A stretch of 64,000 nucleotides of DNA from NCBI RefSeq assembly GCF_023283925.1, contig NZ_JAKIKX010000003.1:62001-126000 (forward strand), given 5' to 3'. The first letter of the stretch is position 1, and the number at the start of each line of letters is the position of its first letter. Shown piece by piece: positions 1-8,583 of this stretch. The notes beneath the pieces were generated by a model. The model was not told where the DNA came from and made no database searches. It saw only the letters and a program-made list of their open reading frames with translations. Position numbers and translations under genes: made by a program. This stretch comes from Shewanella marisflavi. Its GTDB lineage: Bacteria; Pseudomonadota; Gammaproteobacteria; Enterobacterales; Shewanellaceae.

Positions 1-681
1 GAGCTTGAAAAAGAGTTTGGTGTACAAATTATGGCGATGTGGGGCATGACGGAAACCCTCTCTGCTTGCATAGTGACCGACCCGTTTCACCCAGGTCCTG
101 CGGGGAGCATTGGCCGTCCTTCACCCTTCTACGATATCGAAATTCGTAAGGAAGAAGATGGGCGTTTAGCCGGGCCAGGCGAGCAAGGTCTCTTGTTCGT
201 GCGTGGCGAGCGCGGCGTGACGCTGTTTAAAGAATATTACCAACAAGCAGACCATACCGCGGAAGCGTTCGATAAGAGTGGCGCTCTCGATACCGGCGAC
301 ATCATCCGCATCGATGAGCAAGGCTGGCTGCATTATGTCGCGCGTTACAAAGATATGTTGCGAGTTGGCGGTGAAAACGTTGCTGCACTAGAGATCGAAA
401 CTGCCATAGATGAAACCGGTTTGGTGATGGAGTGTGCCGTGGTTGGTCAGCAGCACTACATGTTAGGTGAAGTCCCAGTTGCATTTGTTTCACTGAGTGA
501 TGAAGGCAAAAAACTCAAACATGAGCAAGTGAGTGAGAGAGTGATAGCCCACTGTCGTGAAAAACTGGCGGATTTCAAAGTCCCCAGAAGCGTGATGATT
601 GTAGCGAGCTTTCCACGCTCAACCCTAGACAGAATTTCGAAAAAAGTATTGAGAGAACGACTGCCTCCAATCGAGTCATAA
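1..681 (+). CDS. Acyl-CoA synthetase (AMP-forming), C-terminal part, 5' truncated by window edge
   Basis: This is the C-terminal part of an ANL-superfamily acyl-CoA ligase. The frame is open from base 1, so the gene begins outside the window. Visible motifs are MWGMTET (the A5 region), LDTGDIIRIDEQGW (A7), ARYKDMLRVGGENVAALEIE (A8, with the hinge to the C-terminal subdomain) and the A10-like end STLDRISKKVLRE containing the catalytic Lys. The family makes acyl-CoA from a carboxylic acid, ATP and CoA through an acyl-AMP. Two enoyl-CoA hydratases follow, so it probably activates the acid that they process. Overall the tail resembles the CaiC/FadK type, but the substrate cannot be read from the sequence. 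Confidence 0.85.
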   Translation, partial: ELEKEFGVQIMAMWGMTETLSACIVTDPFHPGPAGSIGRPSPFYDIEIRKEEDGRLAGPGEQGLLFVRGERGVTLFKEYYQQADHTAEAFDKSGALDTGDIIRIDEQGWLHYVARYKDMLRVGGENVAALEIETAIDETGLVMECAVVGQQHYMLGEVPVAFVSLSDEGKKLKHEQVSERVIAHCREKLADFKVPRSVMIVASFPRSTLDRISKKVLRERLPPIES

Positions 682-754
682 GCTCATTGTTGACGCGATT
701 TTCAACTCAATATCAAAAACTTGTAAAGAATTAGTAATTAATCAGGAGCTAAAG

Positions 755-1531
755 ATGGCGACCTACAAATATGTAACTACAGAACAGATTGGCAATGTGG
801 GAGTGGTGACTTTTAATCGCCCTGAAGCATTAAATGCCTTGAACGAACAAGTAGAAATGGATGTGACCGATGCACTGAAAGCCTTCGATGCAGATGACGC
901 GATAGGCTGCATGGTACTGGCGGGTGGCGACAAAGCCTTTTGTGCTGGCGCAGACCTAAAGTGGATTGCCTCACAAGACTTTGATTCGGCTTATCGTGGC
1001 AACCTTGCGGCCTATATGGACCAAGTGGCTAAGCTGCGTAAACCAGTAGTGGCAGCTGTGCGTGGTTTTGCCTTTGGTGGCGGCACCGAAATCGCTTTGA
1101 TGTGCGACATCATCATTGCCGATAGCACCGCTAAATTTGCCTTACCTGAAGTGACGCTAGGCGTGATTCCTGGCGGCGGTGGTCCGGCTCGATTAACGCG
1201 TGCGGTAGGCAAAGCCAAGGCCATGTATTACATCCTGACTGGCAAATCTTTCAGCGCCGAAGAAGCAGAGCGCATCGGCTTGATCACTAAAGTCGTTGAA
1301 GACGGTCAATTATTCGATGAAGCCATGGCTGTAGCAAGTGCCATTGCCAGCAACCCCCGTTTAGCCGTGTTAGCGGGTAAAGAAGCCGTTAACCAACAAG
1401 CCGAAGTGCCACTGGCACCTGGGCTTAACCTTGAGCGTCGCTTATTCCATGGCCTGTTTGGTACAGAAGATCAGCGCGAAGGCATGACTGCATTTGCCGA
1501 AAAACGTAAACCTAATTACAAAAAATATTAA
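755..1531 (+). CDS. Enoyl-CoA hydratase/isomerase family protein (first of tandem pair)
   Basis: A 258-residue crotonase-fold protein. The oxyanion-hole segment is AFCAGADLKW, around residues 70-80. Both catalytic glutamates of true hydratases are present, one in FGGGTEIALMCD (around 112) and one in ALPEVTLGVIPGGGG (around 133). The expected reaction is hydration of a 2-enoyl-CoA, or a CaiD-like hydration/dehydration. A good ribosome site (CAGGAG) lies 6-7 bases before the ATG. It sits between the acyl-CoA ligase and a second crotonase with short gaps, suggesting one transcript. The substrate is unknown. Confidence 0.88.
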   Translation: MATYKYVTTEQIGNVGVVTFNRPEALNALNEQVEMDVTDALKAFDADDAIGCMVLAGGDKAFCAGADLKWIASQDFDSAYRGNLAAYMDQVAKLRKPVVAAVRGFAFGGGTEIALMCDIIIADSTAKFALPEVTLGVIPGGGGPARLTRAVGKAKAMYYILTGKSFSAEEAERIGLITKVVEDGQLFDEAMAVASAIASNPRLAVLAGKEAVNQQAEVPLAPGLNLERRLFHGLFGTEDQREGMTAFAEKRKPNYKKY

Positions 1532-1561
1532 TTTTCACAGGTAAGTATTGAGGAAAATATT

Positions 1562-2317
1562 ATGAGTAAAGTAATCGTCGAAAAGAACAAGGGTATTGTG
1601 CATGTAAAAATCAACCGTCCTGAGGTGATGAATGCCTGTGATGGTGAAACCTATAATGCGATCGCCGATGCCTGGGATGAGCTGGAAAACGACCCAACGC
1701 TGCGTGTTGGTATCATCAGCGGTGAAGGTCGCGCATTCTGTGTGGGCACTGATATCAAATGGGTGAACTCTCCTGCGGCCGATGGTTTTGTTGACCGCCT
1801 ATACCCACGTCTTATGACCATGACAAAACCTGTTATTGCGGCTATTCACGGCCACTGTAACGGTGGTGGTTTGGAGCAAGCTTTAGGAGCGGATATCCGC
1901 GTGTGTGCCGATAATGCACACTTTGGTTTTGGTGAGATTCGTCTTGGCTGGATCCCTGGTGGTCACGGTACCCAACGTTTACCACGCGTGATCCCTCTGG
2001 GCAACGCGCTGGAATTGCTTTACACAGGTAACCGCATCGATGCCCCAGAAGCGCTACGTCTTGGCTTAGTTAATCACATGGTTCCCGCTGAAGAGTTAAT
2101 GGCGAAATGTGAGCAGATCGCCAAAGATATCGTCAGTTCGGCACCACTTGCCGTACAGAAAATGAAATCTACCGTAATGAACGGCTTAGATCTACCACTG
2201 CCTGAAGCAGTGAAACTTGAGAAAGCAGCGTTTGAATGGCTAATGGCTACTGAAGATGCCAATGAGGGTGCTACCGCCTTTGCTGAAAAACGTGCACCTA
2301 ACTGGCAAGCAAAATAA
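1562..2317 (+). CDS. Enoyl-CoA hydratase/isomerase family protein (second of tandem pair)
   Basis: A 251-residue crotonase-fold protein, clearly diverged from its upstream neighbour. It carries AFCVGTDIKW (oxyanion hole), HCNGGGLEQALGAD and GFGEIRLGWIPGGHG, so both catalytic Glu positions are kept. It starts 30 bases after the previous gene with a GAGGAAA ribosome site. Both paralogues end with a similar AFAEKR-x-PN tail, which points to an old duplication. It probably performs a different step, or handles a different chain, in the same acyl-CoA pathway. Confidence 0.88.
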   Translation: MSKVIVEKNKGIVHVKINRPEVMNACDGETYNAIADAWDELENDPTLRVGIISGEGRAFCVGTDIKWVNSPAADGFVDRLYPRLMTMTKPVIAAIHGHCNGGGLEQALGADIRVCADNAHFGFGEIRLGWIPGGHGTQRLPRVIPLGNALELLYTGNRIDAPEALRLGLVNHMVPAEELMAKCEQIAKDIVSSAPLAVQKMKSTVMNGLDLPLPEAVKLEKAAFEWLMATEDANEGATAFAEKRAPNWQAK

Positions 2318-2407
2318 CGGCTGGTGGCTAGGTATTTAGCTTTAAGCTTATAAGGCCGCTATGGCTTATAGACTTTATGAAACAAGATATTGTTTATAGG
2401 ATTCATC

Positions 2408-3730
2408 ATGAAAAAGTTTAGTCAAGTCTCCAAATCTGTGCTTTTAGCCTCTGCGTTTGCTTGCGTTTTGCCGCAAGCGATGGCTCAAGATAAAACACCT
2501 CTTATTGAGTTTAAAAATGGTTTTCCAATAGAGCTCGAGAAGGCCACCCGTGAGGCAAACTATGGCGAGCTGTTTTTAGGCGGTGATATTTCTGCTTATT
2601 TCAACATGCGCGCTTCTGAGTTTTTACCTACGGCAGTGTTACCCGCTCGCCAAGCGGTGATGCCATTGGGTCAAAAGCCAATGCCTGAAGTGGGCTTAAT
2701 AAAATCTGACATGACGTCAGAGAGTAAGTTAAAAGGGCCGCTGACGCTGGATCAGTTTTTAGAGCAATCTGATGGTGCCCAGGGTTTCCTCGTGGTGCAC
2801 AAAGGCAATATCGTATACGAAAAATACCCACGGATGCGCCAAGAGGATGTTCATGTTTGGATGTCTTCAGCGAAACCTACCGCTAGTTTATTGATCGACA
2901 TGCTTATCAGTGAAGGCAAAATTGACGAAAATGCCCCAGTAACTAACTACTTAACTTATTTTAAAGGCACCGATTGGGACGGCATTACCACACGCGATAT
3001 CTTGGATATGGCGACCGGTATGGATTTGGAAGATACCAGCGAGTCTCGCTTTGATCCCAATAACGTGGCACGCCGTGTTTATGAAGCTGAATTTGGTTTC
3101 CCTAATGAAAAACACGGTTTAGAAACTTTGGCAGAAGTACTTAAAAGCACTAAAGCTAAAGAAGAACCAGGTTTGTCTTTTCAGTACGCTTCAGGCCTCA
3201 CTCAAATGTTAGTGCTTATTGCTGAAGAAGTAGAGCATGAACGTTGGCATCAAATATTTGACCGCCGAGTATGGTCAAAAGTGGGCGCTGAAGGTTCGCT
3301 ACAGTTACACATGACTACAGACGGTATTGTGGCGGCTCATGGTTTAATCTCTAGCAACCTGAGAGACTTCGCACGCTTTGGTATGCTTTACACGCCAAGC
3401 TGGAACAAAATCGCTACCGAACAAGTAGTTTCAGATGACATTCTAAAACGCATTCAAACTGAAAAACGTTCTCACGAATTCTTTATGAAAGGCTTCGATG
3501 GCGCTGTTATGGAAGACTATTTAGGTTCTACCGATATCGTTGCTAACAGCCGCCAGTGGGATGTACTTTGGGCTGATGGCGATATGTGGAAAGGTGGTTT
3601 GATGACTCAAGGTTTATATGTATCACCTAGCCGAGACCTAGTGATTGTATATTTCAACGTCAATAACGAAGACCACTCTGGCCACCGCTATGCGCGTAAA
3701 ATTGCCACGTCAGGCTTATTCGACAAATAA
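2408..3730 (+). CDS. Exported serine hydrolase of the beta-lactamase (class C / EstB-like) family
   Basis: A 440-residue protein. The chosen ATG (2408) gives a clean Sec signal peptide (MKKFSQ... to PQAMAQ, about 26 residues); an upstream TTG would place six residues in front of it. The SxxK nucleophile motif is visible as SSAKP around residue 155, and the tyrosine motif as QYASG around 255. This matches the beta-lactamase/transpeptidase-like fold used by many esterases and amidohydrolases such as 6-aminohexanoate-dimer hydrolase. It lies behind the acyl-CoA genes, so it may release the acid they use from an ester or amide outside the cytoplasm. That link is inference. True beta-lactamase activity is not implied. 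Confidence 0.8.
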   Translation: MKKFSQVSKSVLLASAFACVLPQAMAQDKTPLIEFKNGFPIELEKATREANYGELFLGGDISAYFNMRASEFLPTAVLPARQAVMPLGQKPMPEVGLIKSDMTSESKLKGPLTLDQFLEQSDGAQGFLVVHKGNIVYEKYPRMRQEDVHVWMSSAKPTASLLIDMLISEGKIDENAPVTNYLTYFKGTDWDGITTRDILDMATGMDLEDTSESRFDPNNVARRVYEAEFGFPNEKHGLETLAEVLKSTKAKEEPGLSFQYASGLTQMLVLIAEEVEHERWHQIFDRRVWSKVGAEGSLQLHMTTDGIVAAHGLISSNLRDFARFGMLYTPSWNKIATEQVVSDDILKRIQTEKRSHEFFMKGFDGAVMEDYLGSTDIVANSRQWDVLWADGDMWKGGLMTQGLYVSPSRDLVIVYFNVNNEDHSGHRYARKIATSGLFDK

Positions 3731-3763
3731 ACCGCGCTTAATCGCAAGTTGAATACTCGTAAG

Positions 3764-3788
3764 GCGGCACCCAATGGGTGCCGCTTTT
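3764..3788 (+). terminator. Rho-independent terminator after the serine hydrolase gene
   Basis: A perfect 9-bp stem GCGGCACCC / GGGTGCCGC with an AAT loop is followed by TTTTGT. It closes the acyl-CoA gene group. Confidence 0.85.
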
Positions 3789-4195
3789 GTATTGCTGGCG
3801 TAGATACGTTTTCACTTAAAGCCGGGGGGCATAGTGTTATAGGCGTTCATTGCAGTCGCTAGAAAGTGTCTAGGTTTCTCGCGCCTTAACAAGTGGCTGT
3901 CCGACGCGGAGGATGAATTTTTATGCAATATACCGGATTCAATCTAAACCAGTTGTTGCCGGGCAAGTAGGTTGCCAAAGCCCCTAAATTAGCGACTATT
4001 GGCAAGACTGCGGTGAGAAGATCACAAAATTTGCATTTGCGTGATGTGAGATAAAATTCTTTAAGCTTGTCTAATGTAGCGACTCCAGAAGTGCCCAAAC
4101 TATGACATTGTTCAAAAAAAACTGGGATAAATACTTCCATAATGAAATCAAGTCAGTACTAACGCCTAGAATTGGCATCGATTGGAGAAGGTAAG
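3789..4195. other. Intergenic region without a supported gene
   Basis: About 400 bases separate the terminator from the next ribosome site. A minus-strand open frame of 84 codons (3886-4140) exists, but it has no recognisable domain and no clear ribosome site. I see no RNA gene or strong promoter. Confidence 0.5.
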
Positions 4196-4651
4196 ATGAG
4201 ATTTCAACAACTTAATGAACAGTTGGCATATGTCTCTAAGTGTCGCTTGGAAATGGCCCGTCTGTATGCGCGTTTGCATAGTGCTGTAGATTCTTCTCGT
4301 GTGAAGTTGATGCTGGAGTATTTGCAGCAACATGAAAAAGAAGTGTCTCAGAAGATAGATGATTACATCGAAGAGGCACCATCTCGTCTGTTAGAGCTGT
4401 GGTACAACGATATCGTGTTCGAAGACTTTATCAAACGCTGCCAGGAGGTGATTCCTGCGGCCAATATGAATGAAGATGATCTGTTAGAGTTGCACCTGGA
4501 TCTGGATAATCGTTTGATCGGTCTGTTTGAGAAGACGGCCGAATCCTCTGTGCCGGGTGATGTGAAAAATGCTTTAAATGATCTGGTGCGTGTCGAAAAG
4601 ATCCAGCAACAACGTCTGGTGCATAGCAGCCTGAGAATGGAAGATATTTAA
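4196..4651 (+). CDS. Conserved hypothetical all-helical protein, possibly ferritin/rubrerythrin-like
   Basis: A 151-residue acidic, cytoplasmic, apparently all-alpha protein. The ATG at 4196 is preferred over an upstream TTG because GGAGAAGG sits 5 bases before it. Helices such as MARLYARLHSAV, LMLEYLQQHEKEVS and the last helix DLVRVEKIQQQRLVHSS recall the E-x-x-H spacing of ferritin-like four-helix bundles. The ligand set looks incomplete: one helix reads HEKEV where HExxH would be expected. The fold is an inference and the function is unknown. It stands alone, with its own terminator just downstream. Confidence 0.6.
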   Translation: MRFQQLNEQLAYVSKCRLEMARLYARLHSAVDSSRVKLMLEYLQQHEKEVSQKIDDYIEEAPSRLLELWYNDIVFEDFIKRCQEVIPAANMNEDDLLELHLDLDNRLIGLFEKTAESSVPGDVKNALNDLVRVEKIQQQRLVHSSLRMEDI

Positions 4652-4677
4652 CCCGGCAATATGTTGTAACGCTTGTT

Positions 4678-4704
4678 AAAAAAGGTGCCTTGTGCGCCTT
4701 TTTT
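4678..4704 (+). terminator. Rho-independent terminator
   Basis: A-tract, stem GGTGC / GCGCC with CTTGT loop, then six T. It follows the helical hypothetical gene. Confidence 0.8.
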
Positions 4705-4963
4705 GTTTGTGATGCTAAATATTGAGTGTTTTATCGTGCACCCCCCTATTTTAAATCGCTTTTTTGTTCTTACCTTTCTTTTTTATTTGCGTAATCATCC
4801 CTGTTAAAGCCAGTTGTTGTGATAGTAATCTAACTGATTATGGCTATTAGGGGGCTATTTGTTGTCTGGGTGGCGATAACTGCCTCTCAAGTCTTTTGAG
4901 TCTCCCTGTTGTTTTAGGCCGCGATTTCTTGTGCCAGATCAAACTTCTATCATTCAGTGCTGT

Positions 4964-4991
4964 TTGACATGAATCTATTGGCGATTAAAAG
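4964..4991 (+). promoter_or_regulatory. Predicted sigma-70 promoter for the nnrED operon
   Basis: A perfect -35 TTGACA (4964-4969), a 16-base spacer and TAAAAG (4986-4991) lie about 75 bases before the yjeF-type start codon. The rest of the 4705-5063 gap holds no gene that I can support. Confidence 0.55.
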
Positions 4992-5063
4992 CTCAAATAT
5001 CGAATATGCTTAAGAGATTGGCTAGGGAGCCCGAAAAGATGAGATTTGTAAAGGAGATTCCAG

Positions 5064-6542
5064 ATGTTGTTTAGTGACGGGCAGCTTCCATCTGCGTTAT
5101 ATACGGCGCAAGCAATAAGGGAAGCCGAAGCGCGCATGATCGCGTCCGGTGAGGCAAGTTTATGCGAATTGATCGGCAAGGCAGGTCAATCGGCTTTCGA
5201 GCTATTACAGCGCGAAGGGAAGCTCAATAACAAAATTCTGGTATTGGCCGGCTATGGCAACAACGGGGCTGATGCTTACATTTGCGCGACCTTGCTGCTC
5301 GAATCTGGCTGTGATGTCTCCTTGTATGCCGTCGAGCGTACCGAGTTAGGTGAGGGGGTCAATTATGCCAAGGCGGCTTTTTTGGCTGCCGGTGGGCATC
5401 AATTAACCGATTACAAAGACGCCTTAAAAGAGGCTGAGGTCGTGGTTGATGGCCTGTTGGGCACAGGGGTTAAAGGCGAGGTTCGTGCGCCCTTTGTTGA
5501 TATCATCACCTTAATGCAAAGTTACTCGCCTTGGATCTTGTCACTCGATGTTCCCTCAGGAATCGATGTCGATACTGGCGCAGGTTTGTTGGCCGTTAGA
5601 GCTGATGTCACCTTGACTTTTGGCGCGCCCAAACAGGGCCTAATCACAGGTAAGGCAAGAGATTGTGTAGGGCGACTCTGGTTTGCCGATATTGGCTTAC
5701 AGCCCTTCTTACCCGAATCTAAGGTGACTAATATCGCTTACCGTCTTACTGATCTCGGTTTGCCCGCTAGGGCAAAGAACAGTCATAAAGGCGCCTGCGG
5801 CAAAGTCACAGTGATCGGCGGTGACTTTGGGATGGCCGGGGCGCCTCGATTGGCGGCTGAGAGCTGTCTAAGGGCTGGCGCGGGCTTAGTGGCAGTGATC
5901 TCAAGGCCTGAACATTTGACCGTAGTGAATGCGGGTCGTCCGGAAATCATGTTCTGGGGCTGCGAGCTGGTGGATATGGAGGTGTATCAGCGTCTGGGCT
6001 GGGCGGATATTTTGCTGATTGGTCCAGGGCTGGGTAAACGCGACTGGGGTTACAACTTGCTCAAGGCAACGGGGTTGAGCGATAAACCCTGCGTGATGGA
6101 TGCCGATGCGCTGAATTTGTTGGCATTAGAGCCGACTAAGCAAAGCAATTGGGTGTTGACGCCCCACAGTGGCGAGGCCGCCCGTCTTTTGGAGATAAGT
6201 ATTGCAGAGGTGGAGGCGGATAGGTTCGCTGCCGTCTACAAGTTACAGGCCAAGTATGGTGGCGTTGTCGTGCTAAAAGGTGCTGGTACCTTGATTTATG
6301 ATGGCAAAAATTGCCATGTGGCGCCTGTGGGTAATCCGGGGCTTGCGAGCGGCGGCAGTGGTGACGTATTGGGCGGGATTATTGCAGCCTTAATGGCGCA
6401 AGGGATGCCTATGATGGACGCCGCCAGTGCAGGAGTGGTGGTTCATGGTGTGGCGGCTGATTTTGCTGCTGAAAAGGGGGAACGGGGGATGTTGGCCTGT
6501 GACCTGTTTGAACATATTCGCGCCCTGGTTGATAAGATTTAG
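5064..6542 (+). CDS. nnrE-nnrD (yjeF): Bifunctional NAD(P)H-hydrate epimerase / ADP-dependent NAD(P)H-hydrate dehydratase
   Basis: A 492-residue fusion that repairs damaged NAD(P)H. The N-terminal epimerase domain (about 1-215) carries GYGNNGADAY and LDVPSGIDVDTG. The C-terminal ribokinase-like dehydratase domain (about 230-490) carries HKGACGKVTVIGG, the nucleotide site NPGLASGGSGDVLGGI, and GPGLG. Length and domain order match the gammaproteobacterial YjeF family. An AAGGAG ribosome site lies just before the ATG. It opens the widely conserved yjeF-tsaE-amiB-mutL-miaA-hfq order. Confidence 0.95.
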   Translation: MLFSDGQLPSALYTAQAIREAEARMIASGEASLCELIGKAGQSAFELLQREGKLNNKILVLAGYGNNGADAYICATLLLESGCDVSLYAVERTELGEGVNYAKAAFLAAGGHQLTDYKDALKEAEVVVDGLLGTGVKGEVRAPFVDIITLMQSYSPWILSLDVPSGIDVDTGAGLLAVRADVTLTFGAPKQGLITGKARDCVGRLWFADIGLQPFLPESKVTNIAYRLTDLGLPARAKNSHKGACGKVTVIGGDFGMAGAPRLAAESCLRAGAGLVAVISRPEHLTVVNAGRPEIMFWGCELVDMEVYQRLGWADILLIGPGLGKRDWGYNLLKATGLSDKPCVMDADALNLLALEPTKQSNWVLTPHSGEAARLLEISIAEVEADRFAAVYKLQAKYGGVVVLKGAGTLIYDGKNCHVAPVGNPGLASGGSGDVLGGIIAALMAQGMPMMDAASAGVVVHGVAADFAAEKGERGMLACDLFEHIRALVDKI

Positions 6543-6793
6543 CTCAGGGCCCGTTGGTCTTTCAGGGGGCATTTGGATGACCCCTTTGTACGGCATTATC
6601 GCCAGCCGGTGTAGATAAAAACTTTACTGGCTCAGCCTTGTACAATTGGCCAACAAGCTGCTGCAAAAACAATCAGGAAAGATTAACAGGCTCTAACCAG
6701 ATTAAAATGCGCTAATGTTTGTTTAGATAAACGCCGGTTTAGGTTAAAGTATCTGGCTCAAAAAAGGTTTGTCCTGAATTAGTGATAGATACG

Positions 6794-7252
6794 ATGAGAA
6801 CAGTGAAAGTTTATCTTGAAAATGAAGCAGAAACCGTTAGTTTAGGTCAAAGGTTAGCCAGTGCGATTAAGCCGCCATTAACTCTCTATTTGAGCGGTGA
6901 ATTGGGCGCAGGTAAAACCACATTTAGCCGTGGTTTGATCCAAAGCCTAGGGCATAAGGGCGCGGTAAAGAGCCCTACCTATACACTGGTTGAGCCATAT
7001 GAGTTGGGTGATATAGATGTGTATCATTTTGATCTGTATCGGTTAAGTGATCCTGAAGAACTTGAATTCATGGGGATTAGAGATTATTTCACTGAGTCGA
7101 GCCTGTGTATCGTTGAGTGGCCTGACAAGGGCGTAGGGCTCTTGCCTGAGGCTGATCTGGCGATCGATATTCAATATCATCAACAGGGCCGCGAGGTCAC
7201 ACTGACGGCGCAATCGCGTGCCGGCGAGATTTTGTTAGATAGTTATACATAA
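6794..7252 (+). CDS. tsaE: tRNA threonylcarbamoyladenosine biosynthesis ATPase TsaE
   Basis: A 152-residue P-loop protein. [13 protein letters not shown] is the Walker A, and [19 protein letters not shown] and [12 protein letters not shown] are family signatures. With TsaB, TsaC and TsaD it makes t6A37 on ANN-decoding tRNAs. A GTG at 6782 would add four residues; the ATG at 6794 gives almost the length of E. coli YjeE (153). The ribosome site is weak for both starts. The stop codon is two bases before the amidase start, so the two are translationally close. Confidence 0.93.
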   Translation: MRTVKVYLENEAETVSLGQRLASAIKPPLTLYLSGELGAGKTTFSRGLIQSLGHKGAVKSPTYTLVEPYELGDIDVYHFDLYRLSDPEELEFMGIRDYFTESSLCIVEWPDKGVGLLPEADLAIDIQYHQQGREVTLTAQSRAGEILLDSYT

Positions 7253-7254
7253 TA

Positions 7255-8574
7255 ATGATAAGAACTGAATCACTAATAAAACGTATATTATTGATTGTCC
7301 TACTTTGTATTCCTTCCATTGCCTATAGTGCAAATAAGCTGGAAGGTGTACGCATCTGGGCGGCTCCTGAATCGACACGTGTGGTGTTTGATCTGCGTGA
7401 GCCGCCAAAATACACCCACTTCACCCTGACCAGTCCCTATCGTTTGGTCGTGGATCTTGCGACCACGGCCACGGGCCTAGATCTAAGTAAGATTGAAAAT
7501 AACAGTAAGCTGGTAAAACGGGTACGTGTTAGTAAACCGCCGAAGAAGGGAACGCTGAGGTTGGTGATTGATCTGGTGAAGCCTGCTAAAGCTAACTTAT
7601 TTTCATTGGCACCCACAGCCCCCTATGGTAACCGCCTGGTCGTGGATCTTGAAGGGGATAGTGTTAATAAGAAAACGGTAAAAGCGGAGCCACAGCAAGA
7701 GCTTAGGGATGTTATCGTGGCCATTGATGCGGGACATGGTGGCGATGACCCAGGTTCCATTGGGCCCAAAGGCACTTATGAGAAAAAGGTGGTGCTGCAG
7801 ATCGCTAAAAAGGTGGAGGCCAAAATTAATGCCACCCCAGGTATGCGCGCCGTCATGACCCGCACCGGCGATTACTTCGTCAACCTGAATAGGCGCTCGG
7901 AGATTGCCCGCAACAGCAAGGCGGATCTGCTGATCTCTATCCATGCAGATGCCTTTACTTCTCCTCAGCCTCACGGCGCCTCGGTATGGGTGCTGTCGAT
8001 GCGCCGGGCCAACAGTGAAATTGGTCGTTGGTTAGAGCAAAAAGAGAAACATTCTGAACTGCTTGGTGGAGCCGGTGAAATTATTCAAAACACCGACAAT
8101 GAGCAGTATTTGGCTATGACGCTGCTGGATATGTCCATGGATAGATCGATGGCGATCAGCCACAACATTGCCGGCGACGTACTAGACAACTTGGGCAAGG
8201 TGACGCGTCTGCACAAGCATAAGCCTGAGGCGGCGAGTTTCGCGGTGCTCAAGTCGCCAGATATTCCTTCCATTCTGGTCGAAACAGGCTTTATTTCGAA
8301 TCATAGAGAAGAGCGTCTGTTGACCCAGCGCGATCATCAAAACAATATCGCCAATGCCGTTCATAAAGGTGTGGTGCGTTATTTCGAGAATAATCCGCCC
8401 GCACATACCCTGCTGGCGAGCAAGAGCGGTTTCAAGCATAAAGTGGCCGCCGGTGAGTCTTTATCTGTGATTGCCCATCGTTATCAGGTTTCAATTGCCA
8501 GCATTAAAAAAGCCAATAAGCTCAAGTCGAATACCTTGTTTATTGGCCAAAAGCTGATTATTCCAAGGGCTTAA
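7255..8574 (+). CDS. amiB: N-acetylmuramoyl-L-alanine amidase, AmiB type with AMIN and LysM domains
   Basis: A 439-residue periplasmic cell-wall hydrolase that splits daughter-cell peptidoglycan. It has an N-terminal signal peptide (to about residue 25, SIAYSA), an AMIN targeting domain (about 27-130), an Amidase_3 zinc domain (about 150-375) with AIDAGHGGDDPGS and LLISIHADAF as zinc-ligand motifs and SILVETGFISN carrying the catalytic Glu, and a C-terminal LysM repeat (about 392-437). The architecture and place between tsaE and mutL match AmiB. Activity is expected to depend on EnvC-like factors, as in the family. Confidence 0.94.
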   Translation: MIRTESLIKRILLIVLLCIPSIAYSANKLEGVRIWAAPESTRVVFDLREPPKYTHFTLTSPYRLVVDLATTATGLDLSKIENNSKLVKRVRVSKPPKKGTLRLVIDLVKPAKANLFSLAPTAPYGNRLVVDLEGDSVNKKTVKAEPQQELRDVIVAIDAGHGGDDPGSIGPKGTYEKKVVLQIAKKVEAKINATPGMRAVMTRTGDYFVNLNRRSEIARNSKADLLISIHADAFTSPQPHGASVWVLSMRRANSEIGRWLEQKEKHSELLGGAGEIIQNTDNEQYLAMTLLDMSMDRSMAISHNIAGDVLDNLGKVTRLHKHKPEAASFAVLKSPDIPSILVETGFISNHREERLLTQRDHQNNIANAVHKGVVRYFENNPPAHTLLASKSGFKHKVAAGESLSVIAHRYQVSIASIKKANKLKSNTLFIGQKLIIPRA

Positions 8575-8583
8575 GGATCCAAG

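Noticed and set aside
3886..4140. Minus-strand ORF of 84 codons
   Set aside because: No domain, no clear ribosome site, and composition like intergenic DNA.
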